Below are positions 17,050 through 27,300 of a stretch of DNA of 64,000 bases, piece by piece; the first letter of the stretch is position 1, and each line of letters starts with the position of its first letter. The translations under genes and the position numbers were made by a program. Where the stretch lies: NCBI GenBank assembly GCA_040403535.1, contig JBBAKL010000005.1:1-64000 (forward strand). Reading direction: 5' to 3'. Origin of the DNA: JAHEYG01 sp040403535. Its GTDB lineage: Bacteria; Bacteroidota; Bacteroidia; B-17B0; Aurantibacillaceae. Below the pieces are notes generated by a model. It searched no databases. It was not told the DNA's origin and saw only the letters and a list, made by a program, of their open reading frames with translations.

Positions 17050-18354
17050 AATCAAAAGACGATTTGCATCCAGCTTTATAAAGATAAAAAGCAGGATGGT
17101 GAAACTCCATAACGAGGAACCGCCATAACTAAAGAAAGGCAATGGAATTCCAATAACCGGCATTAAACCAATGGTCATACCTACATTAATGCACAAGTGG
17201 AAAAATAAAATGGAGGCAACACCATAACCATAAATCCTGCTAAACGGTGAGCGTTGACGCTCGCTTAAAAACACGACACGAAGAATTAAAAATAATTCTA
17301 ATCCAATTACTACAAAACTGCCAACAAAACCCCACTCTTCGCCAACCGTACAAAAAATGAAATCGGTATCCTGTTCAGGAACAAAATCGTATTTGGTTTG
17401 TGTTCCCTGCAAATAACCCTTACCGAAAAATCCACCAGAACCAATAGCTATTTTTGCCTGATTCACATTGTAACCTTCTTTTTTCAAATCCACTTCGTTT
17501 CTTCCCAACAACACGTCTATACGCACACGTTGATGCGGTTCAAGGTGCTCATACACATAATTAGTGCCTAACACAACGCCGGCTGCCGACAAATAAATAA
17601 GCGATGTAATTAATAAATTCCGTTTATTTCGTTTGATAAACAAAAAGGCAGAAGCCGACATAATTCCTAATACAATTAATAACGTATTTGTTTCTTTTAC
17701 AACTAAAGATAGTACGAACAGGATAACAGCAATTAAGCCACAAATTAAAAAATTAACCGATAAGCCCTCCCGATACAACACAACAATAAAAGCAACAAAC
17801 ACAATGGCTAATCCGGTTTCGTCTTGCAGAATTTTAATTATTGCCATTGGCGCAATTAAGAATGCAACTGCAGTTATAGTATTTTTATAATTCTTAAAAA
17901 GGTCTTTAAGCTTTAAACGGTAACGACTCATTACAATTAAATTTTCGTTACTAAGAAATTTAGCCAAAGCCAAGCTGGTTGCAAACTTCATAAACTCAGC
18001 AGGCTGAATACCAAAATCTCCAAACCGGAACCAGGAACGACTTCCTTTAACTTCCCGTCCTAAAAACGGAACGAGCAAGCATAAAACCAAAATTACCACA
18101 TAAAACCAATACGCAAATACAGTGAAAAATCCGGCATCTATCAGTAAAATTGAAAAGGCCAGAATAGCTGCGCCTGAAATCCAGATTAACTGCTTACCAT
18201 ATTTTTGAGTGGTATCAAAAATATTCTGATGTTCCTCATTATAAACTGCAGCATATATGTTTAACCAGCCCATCACAACCAATAGCACATAGATGAGGAC
18301 CGTAAGTCGGTCTACACCATAAAACAAACTATTTTCATTTCGTCTGAGCGCCAT
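17041..18354 (-). CDS. rodA: Rod-shape SEDS peptidoglycan glycosyltransferase RodA
   Basis: A 437-residue multispanning SEDS protein (about ten membrane helices) that polymerises lipid II with its partner PBP2 in the elongasome. Visible SEDS marks include KGSRSWFRFGDFGIQPAEFMKFA, KILQDETGLAIVF, GKGYLQGTQTKYDFVPEQDTDFIF and the terminal GIPLPFFSYGGSSL. It is the last gene of the operon; its ATG shares one base with the mrdA stop (TAATG). It converges on comB with a 9-base overlap, with no visible terminator hairpin between them. Confidence 0.96.
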   Translation of the reverse strand: MALRRNENSLFYGVDRLTVLIYVLLVVMGWLNIYAAVYNEEHQNIFDTTQKYGKQLIWISGAAILAFSILLIDAGFFTVFAYWFYVVILVLCLLVPFLGREVKGSRSWFRFGDFGIQPAEFMKFATSLALAKFLSNENLIVMSRYRLKLKDLFKNYKNTITAVAFLIAPMAIIKILQDETGLAIVFVAFIVVLYREGLSVNFLICGLIAVILFVLSLVVKETNTLLIVLGIMSASAFLFIKRNKRNLLITSLIYLSAAGVVLGTNYVYEHLEPHQRVRIDVLLGRNEVDLKKEGYNVNQAKIAIGSGGFFGKGYLQGTQTKYDFVPEQDTDFIFCTVGEEWGFVGSFVVIGLELFLILRVVFLSERQRSPFSRIYGYGVASILFFHLCINVGMTIGLMPVIGIPLPFFSYGGSSLWSFTILLFIFIKLDANRLLILR

Positions 18355-20210
18355 TAGTGGAATTCGGTAGTAATTAAATTTTTTCCTCTTATTAAGTCAA
18401 CTGCCTCCATCTTCTTTTCTAATTCAGAGCGAGTTATTTTTCCTGTTAAATATTTTTCCATTAATAAGCTAACTATTGGAGCCGACCATGTTCCGCCAAA
18501 ACCCGCGTTTTCAATTAAACAGGCAATAACTATTTTAGGATTTTCGCGTGGGGCAAACGCCATAAATACAGCGTGTGATTTTCCATGTGGATTTTCTGCG
18601 GTACCCGTCTTACCACAAGCTACTATTCCCGGAACTCGTGAATAATAAGCCGTACCGGCATCAAAACATTTTTGCATGCCATCAATAACATTGTTGTAAG
18701 CTTCTTCATTTTGTACGCCAACGTAAACCTTTTCTTTAAATTTTTTATTTAATTCCTTTTCCTGACCTACACCTTTTATACAATGCGGAATATAATAATA
18801 TCCTTTATTGGCAATTGTTGCTACCACATTAGCCATTTGAAGCGGAACTAATAATAACTCTGCCTGACCTATCCCGAGCGAAACAATTGTATTACTTCTC
18901 CATGCGTTTTTCCCAAATACCTTATCATAATATTTCACTGATGGCACATTACCGGGCTTATCGTAAGGTAAATCTGAACCCAAATGCATTCCAGGACCAA
19001 ATGTCATAACGGTGTTTCGCCAGTGCTCATATCCATCTACAAACTTTGGATATTTTTTTTGATCAACAATTTCGCGAAACACATAGCTATAATACGAATT
19101 ACACGATTGCGCCACCGAGCCAATTAAATCAACCGGACCATGCGGGTGACATTTAGGTTTTCCCCCCATAGGCGGATAACCTCTGGTACAAGGATAAGAA
19201 GTAGAACGTGAAATAACACCGTCGTTTTGAGCAATCAAAGCGTCGATTAGTTTAAAAGTAGATCCGGGAGGGTACATGGCTTGTAAGGCTCTGTTAAACA
19301 AAGGCTGCGTAGAGTCAAATACCAGTCGTGCGAAATTTTTAGCGCGCTCCTTCCCTCCTACCAACAAATTGGGATCGTAAGTTGGGGCGGAAACAAGTGC
19401 AAGAATTTCACCCGTTGATGGTTCAATTGCAACCAATGCTCCTTTTTTTCCTTTCAATAATCTTTCAGCGTATTCCTGTAGTTTTGCATCGATCGTACAA
19501 TATAACGGTTTCCCTATAACGGCAGCAGTATCGTATTTTCCGTTCATGTAACGTCCAACTTCACGGTTATGGACATCTTTAAGAATATAACGCGTACCCT
19601 TAATACCACGCAAAGCTTCCTCATAGCTTCTTTCAATTCCGCTAATTCCTATGTAATCACCTTCTTTATAGTAAGGGTCCTTTTCTGCTTTCTCTTTTGT
19701 TACCTCGCCCATATAACCTAATAAATGGGCGGCAATAGGTTTTAAATACCTGCGTACGGTACGTGATTGAACAATAAACCCTTTAAAGCGAAAAAGTTTT
19801 TCCTGGAGCTTGGCGTTCGTCTCGTTAGACATTTGCTTTTCAAATATGCTGGACTTTCGCGGAGAGTTTGGAGCCTGGCAAGCTTTCTTTATCCTTTTTA
19901 AAAATTCTTCCTTAGTAATTTCAAGTATTTCACATAAGGCCATGGTATCGCATCCCTTAACCATTTTAGGGGTTACCATTAAATCGTAAGAGGGTTTATT
20001 GATTACCAAAAGCTCTCCGTTTCGATCGTAAATATAGCCGCGCGGAGGGTATTCCGTTAAGGTTTGAATGGCGTTGTTTTTTGCGGAAGACTCGTAACTT
20101 TTATCAATGATTTGGAGATAGAATAATCGGATAACATAAATAATAGCAACCAGTATAAAGAAACCGGCAATTACAAATTTTCTATCGCCTAAATGCGCAT
20201 TACTATTCAT
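18354..20210 (-). CDS. mrdA: Penicillin-binding protein 2
   Basis: A 618-residue class B PBP, the transpeptidase partner of RodA. It has one N-terminal membrane anchor (about 11-33), a pedestal/dimerisation domain beginning PRGYIYDRNGELLV, and a transpeptidase domain. That domain carries the SxxK motif in PPGSTFKLIDAL, the SxN motif in AQSCNSYY and KTGT in CGKTGTAEN. It overlaps rodA by one base and mreD by one base through TAATG junctions, so translation is tightly coupled. Confidence 0.96.
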   Translation of the reverse strand: MNSNAHLGDRKFVIAGFFILVAIIYVIRLFYLQIIDKSYESSAKNNAIQTLTEYPPRGYIYDRNGELLVINKPSYDLMVTPKMVKGCDTMALCEILEITKEEFLKRIKKACQAPNSPRKSSIFEKQMSNETNAKLQEKLFRFKGFIVQSRTVRRYLKPIAAHLLGYMGEVTKEKAEKDPYYKEGDYIGISGIERSYEEALRGIKGTRYILKDVHNREVGRYMNGKYDTAAVIGKPLYCTIDAKLQEYAERLLKGKKGALVAIEPSTGEILALVSAPTYDPNLLVGGKERAKNFARLVFDSTQPLFNRALQAMYPPGSTFKLIDALIAQNDGVISRSTSYPCTRGYPPMGGKPKCHPHGPVDLIGSVAQSCNSYYSYVFREIVDQKKYPKFVDGYEHWRNTVMTFGPGMHLGSDLPYDKPGNVPSVKYYDKVFGKNAWRSNTIVSLGIGQAELLLVPLQMANVVATIANKGYYYIPHCIKGVGQEKELNKKFKEKVYVGVQNEEAYNNVIDGMQKCFDAGTAYYSRVPGIVACGKTGTAENPHGKSHAVFMAFAPRENPKIVIACLIENAGFGGTWSAPIVSLLMEKYLTGKITRSELEKKMEAVDLIRGKNLITTEFH

Positions 20211-20728
20211 TACCTTCTTCTGGTTGTCTTATAAAATAAGTACTGAATTACGTATACAAAAGCAAATGTGCCAATCGTACTTAAGATGATTCGGAAAAAA
20301 GTTCTGAAAAATTCACTCCAGCGAAACACTTCTAAAAAGAAAAAGAAAAAATGATGAACAAATATTAATACGCCCGCATAAGTTATAAACCAGGCCGTAC
20401 CCATATCGTCTACGTTTGGCTCTAATCCCTGCTCGTATCCATCACGCGGCGCAATAAACTTTAGAAGATAATATCTTGAAAAAGCCATTAAAGTACATGC
20501 CGCGGCGTGCATACCTGCAGTATCATAAAATGCATCTACCGTTAACCCTACAAAAAAAGAAGCTATAAGTAATACCAGTTTAGGCGTGTCGAAAGGGAAC
20601 AATAAAATTACCAGGACATAAGGCAATAAAATAATGTAACTGCCCAAATGAATGTTCTGCACAATTAATACCTGCATTAATACAAGTACAATAAATCGGA
20701 TAATATTTACACCTATGCTACTTGTCAC
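20210..20728 (-). CDS. mreD: Rod shape-determining membrane protein MreD
   Basis: A 172-residue, highly hydrophobic protein with about five membrane helices, in the position of MreD between MreC and PBP2. MreD sequences are poorly conserved; the call rests mainly on context, length and topology. The segment LFPFDTPKLVLLIASFFVGLTVDAFYDTAGMHAAA fits the family (no catalytic motif is expected). It overlaps mreC by 11 bases and mrdA by one. Confidence 0.9.
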   Translation of the reverse strand: MTSSIGVNIIRFIVLVLMQVLIVQNIHLGSYIILLPYVLVILLFPFDTPKLVLLIASFFVGLTVDAFYDTAGMHAAACTLMAFSRYYLLKFIAPRDGYEQGLEPNVDDMGTAWFITYAGVLIFVHHFFFFFLEVFRWSEFFRTFFRIILSTIGTFAFVYVIQYLFYKTTRRR

Positions 20729-21557
20729 TTTGAATTTGTGATGCTGCCTCCAGCGAATCTTTTTCTTGCTTGAATTTGTTTTTAATTACGTAAACATAAC
20801 TTAGTTTTTTGAAATCGGTGATTAAACGCACTTTAACCGTGTAAAACGGTTCGTTGTTTCGGCGTTCATAACTTTCAATGATTCCTACATTAATTCCTTC
20901 CGGAAAAATACCTGATAATTCACTGGTTGTAACTGTATCTCCTTTTACCATTTTAGCATGGGTCGGAATATCTTTTAACATGCAATAACGGTAATCATCC
21001 CCCTCCCAAACCAACAAACCGTAACTTCCGTCTTTTTTTAATTGACAGTTAACTCTGGCGTCTTTGTGCAATAAACTAATCACTGAAGAATAATTTTCGG
21101 AAACATCCTTTACAAAGCCTACCGCTCCACTACTGTTAATCACAGCCATGTCGCGCGTAATGCCTTGTGCCTTGCCAATATTAATTGTGATATAATTACT
21201 TCTGCGGTTAATACTTGTGTTTACTACTTTAGCACTTGTATAGGTGTATTGCTGCTTGTACAAAGTATCGTTTTTAGTATACTCTTTAAGCGAAACAGCC
21301 AGATAGCCTTTTTTAATCAGGTTATACAAGCGGGCATTCTCCTGAGAAAGACGCATGTTCTCATCTTTCAGCAATAAATATTCACGAACGTTGGCCGCGG
21401 TATTGTAAACATTAGCGGTAACCTTGTTTGCCGAATTAAATATGCCGGACCCCTGATAACCGTTATTTAAATACATCATGTAAAAGCACACTAATTCTAT
21501 AAATAGAAAGATGAAAATAAAGTTGTTCTTGTATATAAATGCAAGTAAATTTCTCAC
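20718..21557 (-). CDS. mreC: Rod shape-determining protein MreC
   Basis: A 279-residue protein with a short cytoplasmic N-terminus, one membrane helix (about 11-30), a coiled-coil stretch around residues 60-85 and a periplasmic beta-domain. The beta-domain contains ITINIGKAQGITRDMAVINSSGAVGFV, the typical MreC core. It links cytoplasmic MreB to the periplasmic PBP2 side of the elongasome. The C-terminus is Lys/Gln-rich. It lies 74 bases downstream of mreB. Confidence 0.94.
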   Translation of the reverse strand: MRNLLAFIYKNNFIFIFLFIELVCFYMMYLNNGYQGSGIFNSANKVTANVYNTAANVREYLLLKDENMRLSQENARLYNLIKKGYLAVSLKEYTKNDTLYKQQYTYTSAKVVNTSINRRSNYITINIGKAQGITRDMAVINSSGAVGFVKDVSENYSSVISLLHKDARVNCQLKKDGSYGLLVWEGDDYRYCMLKDIPTHAKMVKGDTVTTSELSGIFPEGINVGIIESYERRNNEPFYTVKVRLITDFKKLSYVYVIKNKFKQEKDSLEAASQIQSDK

Positions 21558-21631
21558 CGAATGTAAAAAGCATTTTGAGGCCTAATCCGGCCTTGCTTAT
21601 TACCTTAAAACTACAATCTTATGAGATGAGT

Positions 21632-22654
21632 TTACTTAATTAAGAATGGGAATTTATGAACATTTTTTAATGCAATCCCTGTACCTCTTGCCACAGCGCG
21701 AAGCGGATCTTCACACACGTGAACAGGTAATTTTGTTTTCATTGAGATACGCTTGTCTAATCCGCGCAACAACGAACCTCCTCCGGCCATAAAAATTCCT
21801 TTACGGTAAATATCAGCAGCTAGCTCTGGCGGTGTCATTTCTAACGCATTTAAAATCGCTTCTTCGATTTTGGAAATGGATTTATCTAAGCAGTGTGCAA
21901 TTTCCACATAGCTTATGTATACCTCTTTAGGAATTCCGCTCATTAAATCGCGGCCCTGCACTGCAAAATCAGGCGGAGGGTTTTCAATTTCGGTCATAGC
22001 GGCTCCTACTTCAATTTTAACGCGTTCCGCACTTCGCTCACCAATTAAAATATTGTGCTGGCGGCGCATGTACTCTTCAATATTCGCATTAAAGTCATCT
22101 CCCGCTATTCGAATCGATTTGTCGCAAACAATTCCACCAAGGGCAATAACGGCAATTTCGGATGTACCACCTCCAATATCAATGATCATATTTCCCATTG
22201 GTTCCTCAACATCGATTCCCATACCAATAGCAGCAGCCATTGGCTCATGAATCATATATACTTCTTTAGCTCCGGCGTGTTCGGCGCTATCCCTAACCGC
22301 GCGCTTTTCTACTTCCGTAATACCGGAGGGAATACAAATTACCATTTTAAGAGAAGGCTTGAAGAATTTGTTTCCGGGATTAATCATTTTAATCATCCCT
22401 TTAATCATCTCTTCAGCAGCCTGGAAATCCGCGATAACACCGTCTTTTAACGGACGGATTGTTTTAATGTTTTCATGGGTTTTACCATGCATCATTTGCG
22501 CAGCTCTACCTACAGCAATAACCTTTCCGCTTGTTCTGTCTACCGCCACAATACTAGGCTCGTCAACTACTACCTTATCATTATTAATAATAATAGTATT
22601 TGCTGTTCCCAAGTCAATTGCAATGTCCTGAGTTAAAAAATCAAATAATGCCAT
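21632..22654 (-). CDS. mreB: Rod shape-determining actin homologue MreB
   Basis: A 340-residue bacterial actin that orients elongasome movement along the cell circumference. The nucleotide-site motifs are DIAIDLGTANT near residue 9 (phosphate 1), DIGGGTSEIAVIALGG near 163 (phosphate 2) and GIFMAGGGSLLRGLD near 288 (adenosine). The length is typical of MreB. It follows purH by 53 bases and precedes mreC, an arrangement conserved in Bacteroidota, and suggests a rod-shaped or once rod-shaped cell. Confidence 0.97.
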   Translation of the reverse strand: MALFDFLTQDIAIDLGTANTIIINNDKVVVDEPSIVAVDRTSGKVIAVGRAAQMMHGKTHENIKTIRPLKDGVIADFQAAEEMIKGMIKMINPGNKFFKPSLKMVICIPSGITEVEKRAVRDSAEHAGAKEVYMIHEPMAAAIGMGIDVEEPMGNMIIDIGGGTSEIAVIALGGIVCDKSIRIAGDDFNANIEEYMRRQHNILIGERSAERVKIEVGAAMTEIENPPPDFAVQGRDLMSGIPKEVYISYVEIAHCLDKSISKIEEAILNALEMTPPELAADIYRKGIFMAGGGSLLRGLDKRISMKTKLPVHVCEDPLRAVARGTGIALKNVHKFPFLIK

Positions 22655-22707
22655 ATCTTAAATTTCTTTTCTAATTAGTTGTACGATATAAATTTCAAAT
22701 AGTTCAA

Positions 22708-24234
22708 TTAATGTTTAAAATGACGCGTTCCGGTAAACACCATGCTTAAGCCGTTGTTATTACAATAGTCGACACTATCCTTATCTTTTATTGAGCCTCC
22801 CGGTTGAATTATCGCTGTAATGCCTGCCTTATGTGCAATTTCCACACAGTCGGGAAAAGGGAAAAATGCATCACTAGCCATAACCGCTCCTTTTAAATCG
22901 AAACCAAAACTAACCGCTTTTGTAATGGCCTGTTTTAAGGCATCTACGCGTGAAGTTTGTCCTGTGCCGCTTGCCAGTAATTGTCCGTTTTTGGCAAGAA
23001 CAATTGTGTTGGATTTAGTGTGCTTTACTAGCTTATTGGCAAATAACAAGTCTTTAATTTCCTCTTTAGTTGGCGTTTTGGTTGTTGCAGGTTTTAAATC
23101 TGCTTCCACTTCTGTTTTCGAATCTTTATCCTGCTCGATAACTCCGTTCAATAATGTACGAAACGACTTGTGTGTTAATTCAACGTTTTTTTGCACCAGA
23201 ATAATCCGGTTTGGCTTTGACTTTAATACCTCAACTGCTTTTGCGTCATAGGAAGTTGCAATAACCACCTCACAAAATAATTTATTTATTTCGACCGCTG
23301 TATCTGCATCAATGTTTTTATTGGCAATTAAAATTCCGCCAAATGCAGAAACAGGATCTCCTGCCAATGCATCGATATACGCTTGCTTAATTGTTGAGCG
23401 CGTAGCAACACCACAGGCATTATTGTGTTTTAATATTGCAAAAGTTGGTTCGGTAAAATCAGCAATCAAATTAACAGCAGCATCTACGTCCAATAAATTA
23501 TTATAAGAAAGTTCTTTGCCATTCAGCTTTTCGAACATTGCATCCAAATCACCATAAAAAACACCTTGCTGATGTGGGTTTTCTCCATAACGTAAAACCT
23601 GCGCAGATTGAATGCTTTGTTTAAATTGCGGAATATGTTCAGTTTGGTTGAAGTAATTAAAAATTGCTGTATCGTAATGTGAACTTGTAGCAAAGGCTTT
23701 AGCTGCAAATTTTTTTCTGTCAGAAATATCGGAAAAACCATTTTTGCTTTCTAATAAGTTCTGTAATTCTTTATAATCGTTTCGAGAAGAAACAATAATA
23801 ACATCATTGAAGTTTTTAGCAGCGGCACGAATTAAAGATATTCCACCAATGTCAATTTTCTCAATGATATCTTGTTCCGATGCCCCTTTTGAAACGGTTT
23901 CCTCAAACGGATATAAATCCACAATCACTAAATCGATAGTTGGGATTTCGTGCTTCTCCATTTGTTCTACATCACTTTGCAATTCCCTTCTCCCAAGAAT
24001 TCCTCCAAAGATTTTCGGGTGCAGAGTTTTAACACGGCCTCCCAAAATTTCAGGAAAAGCGGTAAGTGATTCAACTGGCTTTACCGGAACTTTTAAGTTT
24101 TCAATAAAGGTTTGCGTGCCTCCGGTGCTATAAATAGTTACTCCTAATTCGTTTAATTTTTTAATAATTGGCTCAAGGTTATCTTTATAGAATACAGATA
24201 CTAAGGCGCTATTTATCTTCTTCAATTGGCTCAT
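22708..24234 (-). CDS. purH: Bifunctional AICAR formyltransferase/IMP cyclohydrolase
   Basis: Catalyses the last two steps of de novo IMP synthesis. 508 residues: an N-terminal MGS-like IMP cyclohydrolase domain (STGGTQTFIENL, FPEILGGRVKTLHPKIFGGIL, VDLYPFEETV), then the AICAR transformylase domain (LRYGENPHQQGVFYG, LKHNNACGVA, ASDAFFPFPDCVEIAHKAGITAIIQPGGSIKD). The frame is open to 24315, but ATG 24234 gives the standard MSQLKKINSALVSVFYKD start. It leads the mreBCD-mrdA-rodA gene string. A TACCTTTG box lies 29 bases upstream. Confidence 0.96.
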   Translation of the reverse strand: MSQLKKINSALVSVFYKDNLEPIIKKLNELGVTIYSTGGTQTFIENLKVPVKPVESLTAFPEILGGRVKTLHPKIFGGILGRRELQSDVEQMEKHEIPTIDLVIVDLYPFEETVSKGASEQDIIEKIDIGGISLIRAAAKNFNDVIIVSSRNDYKELQNLLESKNGFSDISDRKKFAAKAFATSSHYDTAIFNYFNQTEHIPQFKQSIQSAQVLRYGENPHQQGVFYGDLDAMFEKLNGKELSYNNLLDVDAAVNLIADFTEPTFAILKHNNACGVATRSTIKQAYIDALAGDPVSAFGGILIANKNIDADTAVEINKLFCEVVIATSYDAKAVEVLKSKPNRIILVQKNVELTHKSFRTLLNGVIEQDKDSKTEVEADLKPATTKTPTKEEIKDLLFANKLVKHTKSNTIVLAKNGQLLASGTGQTSRVDALKQAITKAVSFGFDLKGAVMASDAFFPFPDCVEIAHKAGITAIIQPGGSIKDKDSVDYCNNNGLSMVFTGTRHFKH

Positions 24235-24263
24235 AATTTGGTAAATGCCTGTTATTTCGAAAG

Positions 24264-24271
24264 CAAAGGTA
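24264..24271 (-). promoter_or_regulatory. -7 box upstream of purH
   Basis: TACCTTTG on the minus strand matches TANNTTTG and is 29 bases before the purH ATG. No well-placed -33 element was found. Confidence 0.4.
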
Positions 24272-24330
24272 AAATAAGCGCCTGTTTTTGTGTTGCCTGT
24301 TGAAAAATATGACAAAAATTAACCCAAATA

Positions 24331-24356
24331 AAAAAGCCGCATTTCTGCGGCTTTTT
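24331..24356 (-). terminator. Terminator of the T9SS cargo gene
   Basis: A perfect 10-base stem (AAAAAGCCGC / GCGGCTTTTT) with a 6-base loop lies 17 bases after the stop of the upstream minus-strand gene and ends in a T run on that strand. Confidence 0.85.
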
Positions 24357-24373
24357 ACATGTATGAAGTTTTA

Positions 24374-27300
24374 TTATTTTATTAAAGTAACGTGACCTGT
24401 TTTGTTTTTTACCTCTCCATCGGCTGTTTTATATTGTATTTTGTATACATAAATGTCATCTTTTAAAGGATCGCCATTGTTATTCACGGCTCCGGTCCAG
24501 CCTAAAGTAAAGTCAGATGTTGTAAACAAACGCTCACCCCAACGGTCAAAAATTTCCATTTTGTAGTATGTTAAATCTAAACCATAAGGAGAAACAATCG
24601 CACGGAAGTCGTCATTTAAACCATCGCCATTCGGTGTAAATGAGTTTGGAACCCAAATTCCGTAATCGTTCGCAACATTAACTACCTTTGTAATGGTATC
24701 TGTACAGCCGTATTCGTTAGTTGCTATTAACGTTACGTACATAAAGCCATGTTGGCTGAACTGATAACTTGCATTTAACGCTGTACTTTGCATAATGTTG
24801 CCGATATTCCAGTAATACGTATTGTTTTGTAATATTGTACTGGTATTCATAAACACTACATCAGGGTTTGCAATACTGATGTTTGAAGACGGAGTAATGT
24901 CAAAGTCTGCTTTCGGCGAAGGGTAAATCACTATTGGCATTGGCATTTGGGTATACACACGGCATCCGATGTTGTCCATATAATCTAATGTAACAAAGTA
25001 GTTACCCGGAGCCGTATAAGTATGCGTTGCAGATAAACCGTTTGCGGTTGCATTATCGCCAAACGACCAGAAACCGGTTCCAGTATTTACATTAGGTGAG
25101 CTGAATGTAATTCGACCAGGCACACAAGATGTAATCGTAGATGTTACAATGTTTGCGATTGGCTGTGGATTTACATGAACCGCAATTGTTGAAACATCCG
25201 GACATAAACTTGCTGTAGGGCTCGAATGAGTATTATATGTTAAAATAAATGTTCCTGCACCTGAGAAAGTTGGGTTGAAGTTATTTGCGTTAACCCCCGG
25301 CCCTGACCAAGTACCTCCTGTGGTTAATACAATGCCATTTAAGTTAGTTGGAGCATCATTATAGCAATACGGACCAACACTTGAAGTTAAAGTAGCAGGA
25401 ATAAACTTCTCTACGTTAATGTCTATTGAAGTTGTTTTAACGCAAGGACCACTGGTAACTGTATAACCAATTGTATTAGTTCCAATTATAGCAATTTGAG
25501 GGTCAAATAATCCGGTTGAAGAAACTGCATTTGTATTAACACCAACAAATACACCTCCTGTAGGTGATACAATCAATTGTGCAGGCGCCATTGTATTACA
25601 ATAAGGTCCAACCTGCGTAATTGTTGGTTGTGCAATTGTATAAACGTTAACCTGTAAGGTTGACATATCAGGGCACAAACTAGTTGTTGGAACTGAATTA
25701 GTATTATACGTTAAATTATAAACACCGGCTCCAGCTGTTAAAGGATTGAAAACATTTGCCGTAATACCTGTACCCGACCAAGTTCCAGTTGTATTGGCGA
25801 CAAGACTCATTAAGTTAATGGTTGGATCACTTACGCATAAAGGACTGATGGAACCGGTAAGTGTGGCTGGATTATATTGTTCCATATTAATGTTTAAGGT
25901 GCTTGTTGCGGAGCAAGTTCCCTGACCTACTGTATAAGCAACCGTGTTTGCCCCAACCGCTGCAAGTGAAGGTGTAAACACACCTGTTCCGCTTAAATAT
26001 GCACAAGGTGTCCAAGATCCGGTTGTAGGAGACACTGTAATTGCCGTAGGAGCAAAATTAGTACAGAAAGCGCCACTTGTAATTGTAGGTGTTATTGGAT
26101 TGAACACCTGAATATCTACGGTTTGTGACTGTGCGCAGTTCGTCTGGTTTTTAGGATTAACGGTGATCGTGTAAATTGTACTAACGCTTGGTGTTGCAAC
26201 CGTGCTTTGAGTAGATGTGCTGGTTAACGCATAACTTGGAGTCCAGCTATAAGTAAAGTTTGCAGGATTTGTTGCTCCGCAGTTTCCAAAACGTACATTT
26301 GGACGGTTCATAGAAGTTGTAGCAAAGCTAGTAGTACCACACATTGGTTGTGAGTCGCTAAAAGAATAACGAGTTCTGATTACTCCTATGTTTGTTGAAG
26401 GCATTACCGGATTTGAGGTCCAGCTCACACCCGTATTAAGCGCATAACAAACGTCAACTAAAATACTTGAAACACCATCCCACTCATAAGGAGTGTTAAA
26501 TGTATGCGTATTCCAACCCAATACCGGAGTATAGTTAGCCGCGTTTAATACAGTTGTAAATCCTGTATTATCCCAGGTATTGTTTAGGGTTGTTAGGTTT
26601 GTACATTTCATTTTTATGGTAAAGCCCGGTAATGTTCCTATATAGCCAGATGAGTTAGTGCCATTTGGTAATTTAGAAGTAATGAAAAATTCTAACGAAG
26701 AAATTACACCCGGCTGAACACCCGCTGCCAATAATTCTGCAGCGGTATATAACAATTGGTGGCGGTTATTTCTATAATAATGTCCGTAAATACAAGGCCA
26801 AGTGAACGAAGTGTTGGCCACATTACCGGTACCAATTGGTACGATATTCGGTGAAGCACAACCACCACCGGTTGAAGGTCCGCAAGCTGTAGGAACCATG
26901 GTTCCGAAATTAGCAGCCATTGGAACGGTGCCAGTAATACAAAGTGTTGTTGGGGTAGTTGGAGTTACAGTATAATTGAATGTATAAGGTGTAACCGTAA
27001 ATGTTTGCGAATACCAACATGCGCCATCAAAAACATTTGCAGTATATGTTCCAATAGAGAGACCTGTAACACTATCCTTTTTAAGCGTAGTTGGACCTAG
27101 AATGTTATTAAATCCACCAGGGCCTGTAACGGTGTATGAGTATGGCCCCAGCTGAGCAGTAGATAAATTAACTACACCATAGGAGACTGAACCACTGGTA
27201 ACGCAAATTGGCTTCACATTACTTACATAAATACTTCCGCCCGGTATTTGGGCAAGGACCATTCTAACGGAATCTTTACAGCCTTGTGGTGTTGTATATG

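Noticed and set aside
24331..24356. Attenuator for purH
   Set aside because: The hairpin lies 17 bases after the T9SS cargo stop and nearly 100 bases before purH; no leader peptide or alternative stem was found, so it is an ordinary terminator.
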